Shown: one piece after another, positions 33,401-42,659 of the stretch
Layout of the letters: each line of letters opens with the position of its first letter
Position numbering within the stretch: position 1 is the first letter of the stretch
Assembly (NCBI RefSeq): GCF_018143015.1
Contig: NC_054750.1
Span: forward strand, 7,547,501-7,611,500
Source: Lytechinus variegatus
Taxonomy: Eukaryota > Echinodermata > Echinoidea > Temnopleuroida > Toxopneustidae
Direction of reading: 5' to 3'
Length of the DNA: 64,000 nucleotides
Notes under the pieces: generated by a model
The model's input: the letters and a program-made list of their open reading frames with translations, nothing else
What the model was told of the DNA's origin: nothing
Databases searched by the model: none
Program-made: the position numbers and the translations under genes

Positions 33401-34224
33401 ACACTAAAATGATGAAAAAAGGGTATATATTTCGATAGGAAAACTACATGTTTACAGTCCAATTTGCGAGGGTATAAAAGCCTAAAATAAAGGATGTACT
33501 TTTTGCGCCATCACTACATGTTAAGGGTCCGATTTGAGCGAGGTAAGTGGGGCGGTACAAAACCCAATGAAAGTAAAGGTAAAGCTGACATCCATGATCA
33601 CGTCCATGATATAACAACTAAGATATTGTACTTGTTTAGGGGGGTTAATTCACGGAATACTTGTCAAGGGTACTGTTTTGTTTCCAATACTCGTTAAGGG
33701 TAGGGTTACACACGCCAATACTTGTTAGGAGTGCATTTTCAGAACATGGAAAATACTTGTTTAGGGTGTCAATGTAAGTTCCCCCCTCCCGGATTGCATT
33801 TATGATTGATTAAAGAGTGTTAGTGAGTCATATAATGAAGAGGGAGAGTGTTCCAAATCCTCAGAGCACATATAGCAAACGCTGCATCAACATAGCAACT
33901 ATGGATTCGAGGATCTTGAGTAAGTCGAAGGTGGATAATGAGAGATAAAGAGAAGAAGAAAATGTCCCTGCTCTTTCACAAGATTTGTGTCATAGAATCA
34001 TGCAAATTCTGATTACTATTTCATTAGAAGCATAAAGATTGACATGAATAAAAACTTGGGCACCTTTCTATTATTGTTTTTTTTTTTTACAGTTTGGTGG
34101 ACGTGGAGGTGGAGGAGGAGGAGGAGGGGGCGGCAGTAGTTTCGGTGGAAACTCCGGAGGAGATGAGTGGGGATCTGGAGGAGGAGGAGACGGCGGAGGA
34201 ACTGTGGATGAATCATGGGATTAG
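8780..34224 (+). CDS. Vasa/DDX4 ATP-dependent DEAD-box RNA helicase, 16 exons, 5' partial
   Basis: Vasa is the germ-line DEAD-box RNA helicase of perinuclear RNA granules, acting in piRNA work and translation of germ-cell mRNAs. Exons: 8780-9035, 9352-9423, 11134-11232, 12222-12302, 12897-12977, 13573-13653, 14241-14321, 14902-15003, 15527-15547, 17052-17353, 18809-19093, 20203-20515, 26762-26861, 31036-31306, 32123-32227, 34093-34224. All introns read GT...AG, and the joined exons give 793 codons plus TAG. Counting from the first visible residue: a Gly/Arg-rich RG region (1-110), six CCHC knuckles (about 110-284), the helicase core (about 320-715) with AQTGSGKT (385-392), PTRELA, TPGR, DEAD (499-502), SAT (534-536), ARGLD and HRIGRTGR (679-686), and a Gly-rich tail ending DESWD. 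The DEAD box, the RG repeats and the acidic, Trp-containing end identify Vasa rather than PL10/DDX3. The initiator exon is not visible. Confidence 0.95.
9153..9266. mobile_element. Fragment of the half-site-rich repeat in a vasa intron
   Basis: It starts TTTTTGTCTCGCTTGCATAG and runs through a TTTTCGACGTCA duplication to the TTAACCTTGGGTTAAG palindrome. This matches the left 110 bp of the full copies, and the remainder is missing. Confidence 0.6.
9991..10640. mobile_element. Degenerate piggyBac-like MITE (same family as 17871-18635)
   Basis: It begins TTAACCCTA and shares the order of conserved words with the complete copy (for example CCGCTTGCTGACTTTTCACT and CGTGATTTTGTGTAAA). The right terminus is not recognisable. 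It contains a large palindrome (10222-10333). Confidence 0.55.
10222..10333. repeat. 112-bp near-perfect palindrome
   Basis: Two arms of about 48 bp (left arm from TATGGTACAATCGATTAATT, right arm the inverse) pair with one mismatch around a 15-bp centre. It lies in a vasa intron and could form a long hairpin in RNA or a cruciform in DNA. Confidence 0.85.
11134..15003 (+). repeat. Tandem array of six CCHC zinc-knuckle exons of vasa
   Basis: Each exon encodes one C-x2-C-x4-H-x4-C knuckle: 11134-11232, 12222-12302, 12897-12977, 13573-13653, 14241-14321, 14902-15003. The middle four are exactly 81 nt, and all six are phase 1 at both ends. Starts at 12222, 12897, 13573, 14241 and 14902 are spaced 675, 676, 668 and 661 bp, so exon and intron were duplicated as a unit. 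Exons at 12222, 12897 and 13573 encode the same peptide ([14 protein letters not shown]), while 11134 and 14241 share [14 protein letters not shown]. The last, [14 protein letters not shown], is the most diverged. CCHC knuckles bind single-stranded RNA. Confidence 0.93.
15527..15547 (+). other. vasa 21-nt microexon
   Basis: Between the acceptor CTTCTGCAG and the donor GTGAGT, 21 nt add an acidic stretch (EGEGGE plus split codons). It is phase 1 at both ends and keeps the frame to the exon at 17052. I chose it because exon 14902-15003 ends in phase 1 and exon 17052 begins in phase 1, which the 21 nt bridge without change. It could equally be a skipped, alternative exon. Confidence 0.75.
15637..15814. 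mobile_element. Short foldback MITE
   Basis: The left arm TTTCATAAAGCTGTTCGTAA is mirrored at 15765-15804 with few mismatches over about 40 bp, framing about 75 bp of unique sequence. It lies in the vasa intron before the exon at 17052. Confidence 0.75.
15987..16740. repeat. Element with ends made of short tandem units (TTCCGAAGGTTCG)
   Basis: Units like GTAATTCCGAAGGTTCG repeat near the left end (15987-16070) and more densely near the right end (16460-16740). The last four units are inverted relative to the others (CGAACCTTCGGAATTACGAA). The whole looks like a foldback element whose arms are small tandem repeats. Confidence 0.6.
16851..17030. other. Repeat-like intronic DNA just before the vasa helicase exon
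   Basis: AATTCAATTCAATCTTTATT at the start resembles the (AATTG)n tail seen at 53.2 kb in the other orientation. Nothing else is recognised. Confidence 0.35.
17871..18635. mobile_element. piggyBac-like MITE with TTAA target site
   Basis: The ends are CCCTATCTAGGCCGGGG (17871-17887) and the exact inverse CCCCGGCCTAGATAGGG (18619-18635), each flanked by TTAA (17867-17870, 18636-18639). TTAA duplication with a CCC start is diagnostic of piggyBac-type elements. Both subterminal regions carry GGCCTCGGAGGCC / GGCCTGGGAGGCC palindromes in G and C runs. It is 765 bp long and non-coding. Partial relatives occur at 9991, 26984, 29512 and 33140. Confidence 0.85.
19528..20108. mobile_element. MITE with long (about 50 bp) TIRs at a TTAA site
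   Basis: The left end, AGGTCAAGTCCACCCC... through AATAAAAAGAGAAAAAT, is mirrored at 20055-20108 with about one mismatch in five. TTAA flanks both ends (19524-19527, 20109-20112), although TTAAAGG...CCTTTAA could also be the terminus itself. A fragment of the same family lies at 33045-33110. Confidence 0.75.
20516..21570. other. vasa intron, no gene seen
   Basis: Intronic DNA between the domain 1 exon and the LINE. The left member of a 24-bp inverted repeat lies at 21052-21075 (see separate entry). Frames at 20618-20833 and 21147-21572 show no recognisable protein. Confidence 0.4.
21653..22798 (-). pseudogene. LINE reverse transcriptase, C-terminal part
   Basis: The 381-codon frame begins [20 protein letters not shown] (RT motif A) and carries [14 protein letters not shown] at the catalytic site, and the terminal domain with [18 protein letters not shown]. 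Here VGGP replaces the common LGP. The frame joins the upstream frame only through a shift. Confidence 0.88.
22762..23740 (-). pseudogene. LINE reverse transcriptase, N-terminal part
   Basis: The frame encodes the endonuclease-RT linker and RT motifs 0-2, with words such as [34 protein letters not shown] and [13 protein letters not shown]. It starts inside the hAT-like element and drifts out of frame at about 22800, where the next part takes over in another frame. Confidence 0.85.
23712..24533. mobile_element. hAT-like element inserted in the LINE, 8-bp duplication
   Basis: The ends are TAGGCCCGTTT (23712) and the near inverse AAACGGGCCTA (24523-24533), flanked by CTCTGTCC on both sides (23704-23711, 24534-24541). 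Removing it joins the LINE endonuclease and RT regions. Both ends are rich in GTGTACAC/CACGTG palindromes, notably at 24495-24520. It is 822 bp long and non-coding. Confidence 0.85.
24531..25384 (-). pseudogene. LINE APE-type endonuclease
   Basis: Two frames, 25384-25190 and 25160-24531, encode [12 protein letters not shown], then [33 protein letters not shown] and a terminal SDH. These are the APE endonuclease motifs. A frame break lies near 25170-25190. Confidence 0.85.
26517..26680 (+). pseudogene. Two decayed tandem copies of vasa exon 20203-20515 (3' part)
   Basis: 26517-26575 matches the exon end plus donor (GAGAAGCTGATGGAGA, GAGGGATCAGACATGTAGG). 26594-26680 matches the middle and end (GGAGGAGCTGCCTCTGACAT, CGAGCAGAGGG) with a decayed donor. 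The two copies sit about 108 bp apart, about 6 kb after the functional exon and just before the exon at 26762. Including them would break the frame, so they are relics rather than alternative exons. Confidence 0.75.
26984..27330. mobile_element. Partial piggyBac-like MITE, left half
   Basis: TTAA (26980-26983) is followed by CCCTAAAATGC and then words shared with the complete copy at 17871 (CACCGCTCGCTGATTTTTAC, GCCCGGGTTTGCG, AACGTGATTTTGTGTG). The right half is absent. Confidence 0.6.
28052..28105. repeat. Hairpin, 18-bp perfect arms
   Basis: CAAATGGATATACCGCAC at 28052-28069 is mirrored at 28088-28105 around an 18-bp loop. Confidence 0.8.
28218..29242. mobile_element. DNA transposon with perfect 30-bp TIRs at a TA site
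   Basis: The left end starts TACCGTAAGTAACGGTGTAT (28218) and its first 30 bp are exactly inverted at 29213-29242. TA lies at both ends and the split half-site repeat rejoins across TA, so the target is a TA dinucleotide, as for Tc1/mariner-type elements. It is about 1.02 kb and no transposase frame is visible. Confidence 0.85.
29512..29740. mobile_element. Fragment of the piggyBac-like MITE, right half
   Basis: It shares words with 18360-18540 (ACGCATAAATAGCATAAT, CAGCCTTGTAGATTAC, CATGCCAATTT). No terminus was found. Confidence 0.45.
29720..30030. repeat. Second half-site-bearing repeat, two tandem units
   Basis: Two units of about 120 bp start TTTCTTTATTTCTA and include TATGTTCAC, CTTGGTACAAATGA and GGTCA-type words (GGGGTCAAAAGGTCAA; AAGTCAAAGGTCATCTAGG). 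The end reads GTGGTTCACGAACCATCTTG, a small palindrome. It is related in style, but not in sequence, to the repeat at 1804. Confidence 0.55.
30528..30830 (+). mobile_element. tRNA-derived SINE
   Basis: A tRNA-like head carries box A TAGCTCAGTTGG (30535-30546) and box B GGTTTGAGCCC (30579-30589), followed by a non-tRNA body (ACGTTAAGAACCCACTGCAC) and an ATTAATAAAGAAAG end. The head is too decayed to be a working tRNA. It lies in a vasa intron. Confidence 0.75.
31745..31988. mobile_element. hAT-type MITE
   Basis: The ends are CAGGGCTCCACACTAAC and CTAATGTCGAGCCCTG (inverse with two mismatches), with TCTTTAT directly adjoining both sides (31738-31744, 31989-31995). The inside repeats GGTGGCCCGAC/GGGCCACC words. 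It is 244 bp long. Confidence 0.75.
32257..33044. mobile_element. Half-site-rich repeat, copy 4 (right-truncated), in a vasa intron
   Basis: It begins TTTTTGTCTCGCCTGCATAG just 30 bp after the donor of exon 32123-32227. AGGTCAAAGGTCA is intact at 32454 and 32812, and decayed in other units. It stops where a fragment of the MITE starting TTAAAGGACAAGTCC begins (33045). Confidence 0.7.
33045..33110. mobile_element. Fragment of the long-TIR MITE (family of 19528)
   Basis: TTAAAGGACAAGTCCACCCC and AATAAAAAGAGAAAAATCC match the left terminus of the element at 19528. The rest is missing. Confidence 0.6.
33140..33400. mobile_element. Fragment of the piggyBac-like MITE, right half
   Basis: It shares ACCAAAAATTAGCATTC, ACGCAGAAATTAGCATAA, GTGTGCCAATTTTCG and GACGACCGAGAT with 18360-18570. 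No right terminus was found. Confidence 0.5.
34093..34224 (+). other. vasa last coding exon
   Basis: After a poly-T acceptor the exon encodes FGGRGG, a run of glycines, and an acidic end TVDESWD followed by TAG at 34222-34224. A short acidic C terminus carrying a tryptophan is typical of Vasa proteins. Confidence 0.92.
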
Positions 34225-34676
34225 GCTGCCATGGTGATCGGAAGATTATCTCCCAAGTTTGATAAATGCGTTGATCAGGAGGAGACATTCAAATGAGATT
34301 CTTTCCCAAAGAGGACATTTATTCATAAACATTTGTGTTAAGCAGTGATGTGAAAGAGAACAATTCATTTGGACATGTTCGATCCTGAAAGGGCAGCCAC
34401 CAGCCGAATCAGAAAGTGTAAAGCAAGGAGGATTAGAGCTCTTTGTTTGGAATATTGCATCAGAATATTCCCCCAGACTTGTTCACAAAAAAGGATGTAA
34501 GCAAATCTTTCTAAAAGTACAAAACTTGTATCATGTGTTTGTGCCTCTGCACTGTTTATTAGTGTTTCATCTTTTACATCGTTGACAGTTTTGTCCATTT
34601 TTTTTGTATGACGGCCCATATGTTGGTGAGTGATGGAGGAAAAACTCCATGGCATGGACCTATTGCATTCATTTTT

Positions 34677-35786
34677 GTCTCACCTGCGAAGCAAAGTGAG
34701 ACTATAGGCGCCGCTTTTCCGACGGCGACGGCGGCGGCGGCGGCGTCAACATCAAATCTTAACCTGAGGTTAAGTTTTTGAAATGACGTCATAACTTAGA
34801 AAGTATATGGACCTAGTTAATAAAACTTGGCCATAAGGTTAATCAAGTATTACTGAACATCCTATTAGAGTTTCATGTCACATGACCAAGGTCAAAGGTC
34901 ATTTAGGGTCAATGAACTTAGACCATGTTGGAGGAATCAACATCGAAATCTTAACCTGAGGTTAAGTTTTTGAAATGTCATCATAACTTAGAAAATATAT
35001 GGACCTAGTTCATGAAACTTGGACATTAGGTTAATCAAGTATCACTGAACATCCTACATGAGTTTCACGTCACATGACCAAGGTCAAAGGTCATTTAGGG
35101 TCAATGAACTTTGGCCGAATTGGGGATATCTGTTGAATTCCCATCATAACTTTGAAAGTTTATGGATCTGATTCATGAAACTTGGACACAATAGTAATCA
35201 AGCATCACTGAAAATTTTGTGCAAGTTTCAGGTCTCATGATCAAGGTCAAAGGTCATTTAGGGTCAATGAACTTTTGCCGAATCAGGGGTATCTGTTGAA
35301 TTACCATCATAACTTTGAAAGTTTATTGGTCTAGTTCATTAAACTTGGACATTAGAGTAATCAAGTATCACTGAACATCCTGTGCGCGTTTCAGGTCACA
35401 TGACCAAGGTCAAAGGTCAATGAACTTTGGCCGAATTGGGTGTATCTGTTGAATTACCATCATAACTTTGAAAGTTTATGGATCTGATTCATGAAACTTG
35501 TACATAAGAGTAATCAAGTATCACTGAACATCCTGTTCGAGTTTCAGGTCACATGATCAAGGTCAAAGGTCATGTAAGGTCAATGAACTTTGGCCATGTT
35601 GGGGTTTTTTGTTGAATAACCATCATATCTCTGTAAGTTTATTGGTCTAGTTCATAAAAAGTGGACATAAGAGTAATCATGTATCACTGAACATCTTGTG
35701 CGAGTTAGAGTAGTATTCAAAGTCAGCACTGCTGCTATATTGAACCGCGTGATGCAGGTGAGACGGCCAGAGGCATTCCACTTGTT
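34677..35786. mobile_element. Half-site-rich repeat, copy 3, about 450 bp after the vasa stop
   Basis: It has full ends (GTCTCACCTGC at 34677; GCAGGTGAGAC then a 22-bp tail to 35786). AGGTCAAAGGTCA occurs at 34889, 35081, 35244, 35407 and 35560. It is nearly identical to copy 2, so one of the two moved recently. Confidence 0.75.
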
Positions 35787-38700
35787 ATTTTTAAAAGTTG
35801 ATTTTTTTTTACAGTATTAGTGATCATTTATCTAATGAATGGGTTGAAACCAGTTGTTTGAATAAGAATGTATGTTCAGAATAAGGCTTTTGAAAGCAGT
35901 TACAGCTAGAATATGAAATTCATGATGATTTTGTAGACTTTTGTAAAGTGTAGACTTTACTACGGATCTATGGAATACAGCTCATATAGTGTATTATTAC
36001 CCTCATTGTCAGTCACTGATATTAGCAAAAGTATTTGCTGCATGTAGTAAATCCATTATCAAGAAGCTTAATATACAGATGATATTAAGAAAGAGGTTGA
36101 CTCTCTAATTAGTTGACTCTCTAATTAGTAATAAATTGTTTCTTTATTTTATTGTAGACTATGCATGCTGACATTGATCATTGGATATTAACGCATATGC
36201 GATATATCTTATAAGAAGTGCATTAGGTTTCACCATAATTATAACCTTGATATTTGTATTCTTTAAAAGTACCAAATTAGTTTCATCACTTTCATATAAG
36301 TATTACAACTACTGTTTATCAACATTTTCATTAGATTAGTATAGAACAATAGCTGATCATCGATTATAACCTTTCATATTGTTTAACTTTTATGTTTTTA
36401 AATCATGTTACATTATTTTTATATGACACTAGGGTAGATTCTTGTTATGTTTTATGTTACCCATATTGTTTGTCCTCTCAATGTACCATGAGACAAAAGT
36501 ACAATGAGAAACGGAAGTGACTGTTGGACTGCGTCAAAGGATCAGACTGGTCAGTGCACTGTGGTTGCTGACTGATCATTAAAAGACCAAAGAAAAATAG
36601 ATTGACTAGGAGCAAAGTGATAAGCCCAAACCACCACCACGGTAGTATTAAAATGAAATCCGTCCAAACCTAGGAAGTATGCGTGTGTTGGAAAATAACC
36701 AGGGGGTTCCCCAAATGAGAACATCATTTATGATTGGGCTGTTCTTTTGTAACCCTTGTTGATTAGTAGATGGGTTATGGAAGAACTTGGAAGAAACTTG
36801 TTGGTAAGGCCATTCTGTTTTCTCTAAATGTTTATGACCTAGAGATTGCAACACCAGTGAGTTTTCAAACTAGATGGTAGGTATGTGGGCAGTCGAAATT
36901 GAGTGCATAGTGTGTTTCAAGTCCACAGTGACGCCATTTTCTGACTCGCCTTGCACCTACCGTTTTCATTTTGAAAACTTCTTTCATCAGTTCTCCAAGC
37001 CCAATTTGAGAGGCAGAAAGGTATTGCTGACATTACTGCCTTTCTGCTTCTCAAAAGATGCCTTCAAATGAGGAACACATCAAATACTTTCTTGGGTTAC
37101 CTTGAATCCAGTCTTTCCACAGAAACTCAGTGGAGCAACTGGAAATGCCAATGCCTTGTCTTCCTTAGTGCGGCTTCCTCTGGAATCGTCAATGTGTGTT
37201 TGTTCATCAAAGTACCTCCTCTACTTTTGCCAATTGTTTTTCTCTTTAAGTGCCATATGTGGATTTGCCGTTAAGCAGCTGCAGCTACGTCCTCTACACA
37301 TGGATATTGTTTGCGTGATGTGTGAAGCAGTGTGTCAGGTTCTTTGGGTATATACATGATCTTGGTTGATACTGCTTTGCTTGGACAGTATTGGTCATGG
37401 GAATGAATTTACTTTGAAGTGAATCTTATGACTGGTGTTGAGCGATGATATGGGTAATGAGATTTGTAATGGTGACTGTCCCAAACAATTTTTGCCTGTT
37501 ACTTAAATTTTTCTGTAATCTTAAAATGTTCTAGATTTCTCAAATGGAGGTGTTCTGACACTTTCTTAGGTTAGGGGCTCCATACCATTCCTTCCAGGAT
37601 AAGAGTTAATTCTTGGGGAATGTCCTTGTGGTGTATGCAACTCAGCCATTCCTTCTTTGATATCTCAGGGAAATATGTAGTAGTGGTGACTAACTTTTCA
37701 TAATCAACCCATGTGTTCATTATGCATGGATGTGTGGATTGGCAGTCTCAACCATTCATTGAATAAAGACTTTCAGGTTCGTCATCTTTAGAACTGTGTC
37801 CATGATGCAGAATTCGTATTAACCTGTCCTTGCGCTTTATACATTATTTTTGTTTTGTTGTACTTCCATAATGCCCTTCGCGGGTTTGTGGATCTTGTAT
37901 GTTTGCTGGTGTTGGCCAGAATAGAAACGTACACCTCGTCCTTGTAGAATTCTCAACAATGGATGTGAGATTCGTACATAGTATTTCTTGGTCATTTTTG
38001 CATGTTTTTTTTTTTCATTGTGCATCATTAGAGTCTTCGAATCTGGATTGTATTACTTTCCTAGATTGCTGGACTTTCAGTGTGGCATAATGGACTGTAA
38101 TGTAACAGGATTTCAGGTTTTCTGCAAAGAGGAAGTAGAAGTAGAATTTCTGAAATACTTACACAATGAAAATAAGTTTAGTGTGCTATTGTATTGTAAC
38201 AGTACTTGCCTTTATGGTTATAAGGCTGAATATAGTCTTTACATTTTGTTCCTAAGTGCCAAATAATTAGTAGATCATACTTTGAAAAAGAGGGGTTAAT
38301 TAAGCTAAGTCTGTCCTTGTAAGAAGCGGCTCCTTGCTTTCTTTTTAGGTAGACCGTGGGTGTATAATTTCATGGGTTCAATGGTTTCGCCTTGACAGCA
38401 TTTGCAATTAAGGTTTCACCAATGAGGAACATGTAATCCCATTTTATTGGAATTAGTGGAGGTCATTTTATGAAGTTCTTCAATGTTATCCTTGAGTTCC
38501 AATTATTTTATTTCAACAATATCCAACCAGTTAGTCCATTGATATGTGACATTCGAAAAAACAAGAAATTTGTGTAGGTGTACCCAAGAAGTGATGGAAC
38601 ATCATAAGATGCTTCCTTGAAATCAGGATTTATTCATTCTAACCTCCGATATGGAAGATTTGGTGGATGACATGAATCTTATGAAAGATGCATGTTATCC

Positions 38701-39404
38701 GGCAGATCAAATTCCACTCAAATCTTTAGAACTCTTGGCCCGTCACACTGTGACAGAGGTGGCAGTCTCCAGACTTGATATCATTGAAACCTTGCTACTT
38801 TTTTTGCCCATTGAGTCAAACTGATGGGCATGCCTGCTGCAAGCAATTGAAGAAAGAAAACTAAATCGTTATTTGGTTTCCGTGATGTATCACGCACCTA
38901 CATTGTAAATTACAAGATACGTTGGTGTCTTGTAGCCTGAAGTTGAGATTATCTTGTTTTGGCGAAATTTTTTTAAACATCTGAAGACAGAATTTCATTT
39001 TTAATCAATATCTTCTGTGAGAGCATAGGTCCTTTGATATCTCCTTTGTCTGGGGTTCTAACTGATTGAGTTAGCATTGGATGGTGACTCTTTGTGAAGA
39101 TCTGATAATGAAGACGGTTAGATCTTGTTGGTGTCATCCAGAAGATACCTTTACATTTCGGGAGGATGGACAAGAGGTCGAGTTGAAGCAACGCTGTTAT
39201 TGATGAAAGAAACTGCATGGTACCACTTGTCCAAGTCTAGAGGATTCAGAGACTTGGTTTTAGAAGATCCTGGACCTGACATGTGAAGTCGGGTCTGGGA
39301 AGAGGAACTGTCAACTAGGAAAAGGCAGCAGCCCAAGTGTAGGAGTCTTTGTCCTCAGAGATGAATTGGAAATTCACATTATTTTCTAGATTTTGGCCAT
39401 GGAA

Positions 39405-39640
39405 GATCCTGGACCTGACAAGTGAAGTCAGGTTAGGGGAAAGGCAGCAGTCCAAGTCTAGGATGAATTTGAAAGGAATATCCATGGACAATCCTGGACC
39501 TGACAAGTGAAGTCAGGTTTGGGGAAAGGCAGCAGTCCAAGTCTAGGATGAATTTGAAAGGAATATCCGTGGACAATCCTGGACCTGACATGGTGAAGTC
39601 AGGTCTGGAAGAAGGAAGCATCATCATAAAAAGGCAGCAT
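39405..39640. repeat. 85-86-bp tandem repeat, about three units
   Basis: ATCCTGGACCTGACAAGTGA recurs at 39405, 39491 and 39576, each followed by GAAGTCAGGT and GGCAGCAGTCCAAGTCTAGG. A diverged unit starts at 39267. The antisense frame repeats MSGPGLS, but it is not supported as a gene. Confidence 0.8.
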
Positions 39641-40540
39641 GTATAGGACGGTCTAAAGAAACCCCCTCGTCTCATTCTTGCCCATGGGCCTACCATGGTA
39701 TAGAGGGACAGGGGGCCAGGAGTGGTGGAAATTCTTCCAGTAATATCAATCTGGAAGAATTTACAGAAAATGGGCTAGAAGAAGTGGAAACCTGTGTTAA
39801 TGAAAAGATTATCTTATCCTCGTGTGGAGAATATATCTATACTGGTCGCAATCCCTTGTGAATGAACAAACTGAAACGCGAGGATCTGTATAATAAAAGA
39901 GTATCTGCCGAAGTTATTCATTCAGCAGTACATGTTATGCTAGGAATGTTGAAAAGTACTGTTAGTTGTAAACTTGGATTAGTAAATTGGTCCTAATGGT
40001 AGTAGGGGATTGACATTATTACCAGTTATCGATCCTTGGCAGGTAGAATAAGTTGGGAATCTAAGCAGCTGAACAATTGCCTACGGTACCTTACCAAAAG
40101 TCTGAGCAGGGTCTTTTTGCTGGAATCCTGCCAGTGCCTGTTAGAGCAGGATGGAAAGGCACCAAGCTTCTTTCACAGGGACTTTGGTCTATGATGAATG
40201 AGAGGGTTGATGAAAAGGGATTTCCTGTGAAAGATTTTGGTAGAGTGCCTAGGTACATGTAGGTCATAAGCAGATCAGAGTTGGTTGTCAAATGATTTAA
40301 TGAGATAGACGCATATTCTTTACTTAAGTGGATATTAGTTACTCTTATATCATTCCAGTTTATCCTAAAGAGTAATTTGCCTCTAAAAGTTTTCAGAAAA
40401 AAAATGTAATTTGAACCTATAAGCCTGTATACTGTGATTTGGTTCGCATCGCGTTGAAGAGTTGTCAAAAGTTTTGACATAAAATAAATAAAAATGCATT
40501 TGCATTGAAGAAATTTTTGCTTTTATTTTGGTTTCAGTCC

Positions 40541-41010
40541 TTTCAAGTGAGAAAGAGCAGGCAAGAGAATCGAGATGTTTGAAAGGGAGGGGTGGGGTGG
40601 TAGAAGAGAGAGATAGGGTGTGTGTGTGTATGCAAGTGAGAGAGAAATAATGTGTGTGGGTTTGAATGGGGGGGGGGAACACAGAGAGAGTGTGTGTTGT
40701 GTCTTTGTGTGATGGATGGAGGGGAGCGGGAGGGGTTAGGGTCTTCTAATTCAAGATAGACGGGTGTGATGGAGAGTGTATGGCGAGTTGGAGCCAGGGA
40801 GGAGGGGCAAGAGGTCTTTGGGAAAAGCCGGGTTACAGGAGTTAGAAGAAAATAAGAGCGGCATATTCTTATTGCTCTATTTGTGTACCTTAGAGAGAGG
40901 GGGGGGGGGGGGGTGCGTGATCCGTGATGGGTTAGGGGAATATATTATATTGGTGTAATCGTTTACCTCGAAAATCAGAAGAATAATACCCCCCCCCCCG
41001 GGCCATATAC
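40541..41010. repeat. Low-complexity purine and G-run DNA
   Basis: GAGAGA/GTGTGT simple repeats (40600-40700), G runs at about 40900-40913 and a C run at 40987-41000. I see no gene. Confidence 0.6.
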
Positions 41011-41414
41011 ACCCCCTTGAATTAACATTTATTCGAACTAAAACTAGTTCGCTATACACTAGATATGTCCTTGAATGAAAAAAAATTCATTCATTCGGAA
41101 AGCTACAAAAGAAATGTAGTTTTGTTTGGTTTGACACTATGGGTATTACAGACGGCTGTTGTAAGCTACGGAGTCTGGGACCACCCTACTTTATTTTCAC
41201 AAATCTTACTACAATATTTGTGACGCCCCTCGTAAAATGAAAATTAAAATACGACGAAGTCAAATATAGTGACTTTTAGTCAATTTCGACACCTTGTTTA
41301 AAGCTACTATTAGAGCCGTCAAGGTCGGAGTTGGTTAAAAGTGACGATGTCATGACTTTTATTCTGTCAAAACAGGAAAGGAAAATAAGGTTTGTCATGT
41401 GTGTTGGCGATGTG

Positions 41415-41592
41415 TTGTTAAAAGCTATCGATATCGAAAACAAAATGAGCAAAAATGGTTTGCACCCCCTCATCTCCCTCTTCTTCCGTATCTTATATTA
41501 TTTCTTTTTCATTGTCAAAAATTAAAGAAAAAAACTATGTTTCTCATTTTTTGTTTGCGATGTCTTGTTAAAAGCTATCGATATCGAAAACA
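41415..41592 (+). promoter_or_regulatory. Paired TTGTTAAAAGCTATCGATAT motif upstream of LC8 gene 1
   Basis: TTGTTAAAAGCTATCGATAT followed by CGAAAACA occurs at 41415 and again at 41565, 150 bp apart. The core TTAAAAGCTAC/T also occurs before LC8 gene 2 (45847, 46107) and gene 3 (52236, 52299). Its function is unknown. It may be a regulatory site or a relic of duplicated flanks. Confidence 0.35.
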
Positions 41593-41613
41593 TAAAGAAT
41601 TAACAATAAAAAA

Positions 41614-42090
41614 GGGGGCGTCGTGGTCTAGTGGTTATGACTAGCATCTTTCAATCTGGGGTCATGCGTCCGATTCCCAGCCTTAACACCTAACAAGGTG
41701 GATACGTGCGCTAAATCCTATTTTTTTAAATTATTTTTTCTGCCTTTCCACTTCCTAAATTTTTCTTTACCCCTCTCCTTTTCACTAGACCTACTTAAAA
41801 TCATTGGGGTTCGGTCGTCAGCTGTTCCTTCAGCAAGAAATTAACCCACATTGTGCTGCACCCAATCCAGGTGAGGTAAATGGGTATGTAGAATAGGTTT
41901 AGCAGAGGTAACATCATGAATATAGGAGCGCCTTGAACACCTAACAAGGTGGATACGTGCGCTAAATCCTATTTTATTAATAATTTCTTCTGCCTTTCCT
42001 CTTTACCTAAATTTTCCTTTACCTCTCCCCTTTTCACTAGACCTACTTAAAATTATTGGGGATGGCCGTCAGCTGTTGCCCCTTATGCGT
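41614..42090 (+). mobile_element. tRNA-derived SINE with an internal duplication
   Basis: The head GTGGTCTAGTGGTTATGAC (box A-like) and GTCCGATTCCCAG (box B-like) at 41622-41680 is followed by a body. The body segment from AACACCTAACAAGGTGGATA to TTGGGG...CAGCTGTT (41686-41830) is repeated at 41937-42080. Confidence 0.7.
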
Positions 42091-42650
42091 AAGAAAGAAT
42101 GGATTCTCTGTAAATCTGCACCATTTTTTGTCTTCTAAATTGATACGTGTTCATCACAATCCTGTTTTTTTTATCACCGATGAAGTAACAGCGAAGTCAA
42201 AACTATAGTGGCGGATTCAAACAAGGGGGTGGGGGCTTTAACAAAAACTGGCAAAAAAAGTAAAAGAAAGGAAGGGTAGTCACCACTCACGGGAATAATG
42301 TACCAGTGTTTTTTTTTGTTGCTGTCTTTACAAGAAATCACCCCTCCAAAAAAATTTTAATAAAAATTGGGAAGGTGCATGGGTCCCCATTCCACCCCCC
42401 TTCTGAGATTCGCGCCTGATTCTATGTGACATCGGTAATGCAGGACGAAAATTGTGAATGACATTTTTCTTCTTTCGTTGTTACAAATCTTCTTCATTGT
42501 TCCTTCTATTTGACGTCTTGCTATAATTATCATCCCTGTTTTTCAATTCCTCCATTTATATGTGTTTTCTTTTCTTTCTTTTTAACTACATACGTGTGGG
42601 TGTGTGAACGAGCACAAATAGAAGTCCTGTGCCGTAGGCCTATAATAGAA
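42091..42650. other. Flank of LC8 gene 1, no gene seen
   Basis: It contains a probable MITE relic (GTGGCGGATTCAAACAAGGGG at about 42210, ending near GATTCGCGCCTG at 42410). The promoter of LC8 gene 1 should lie near its right end, but no TATA box could be chosen with confidence. Confidence 0.35.
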
Positions 42651-42659
42651 GATGTATCG

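Larger units (their letters stand above)
34225..40492 (+). other. Probable long vasa 3' UTR and downstream flank
   Basis: This non-repetitive DNA, apart from one inserted repeat (34677-35786), contains no convincing coding frame. Candidate polyadenylation signals are AATAAA at 37762-37767 and overlapping AATAAATAAA at 40483-40492, after which low-complexity DNA begins. Which signal ends the vasa mRNA cannot be decided from sequence alone. An unannotated non-coding RNA is also possible. Confidence 0.4.
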
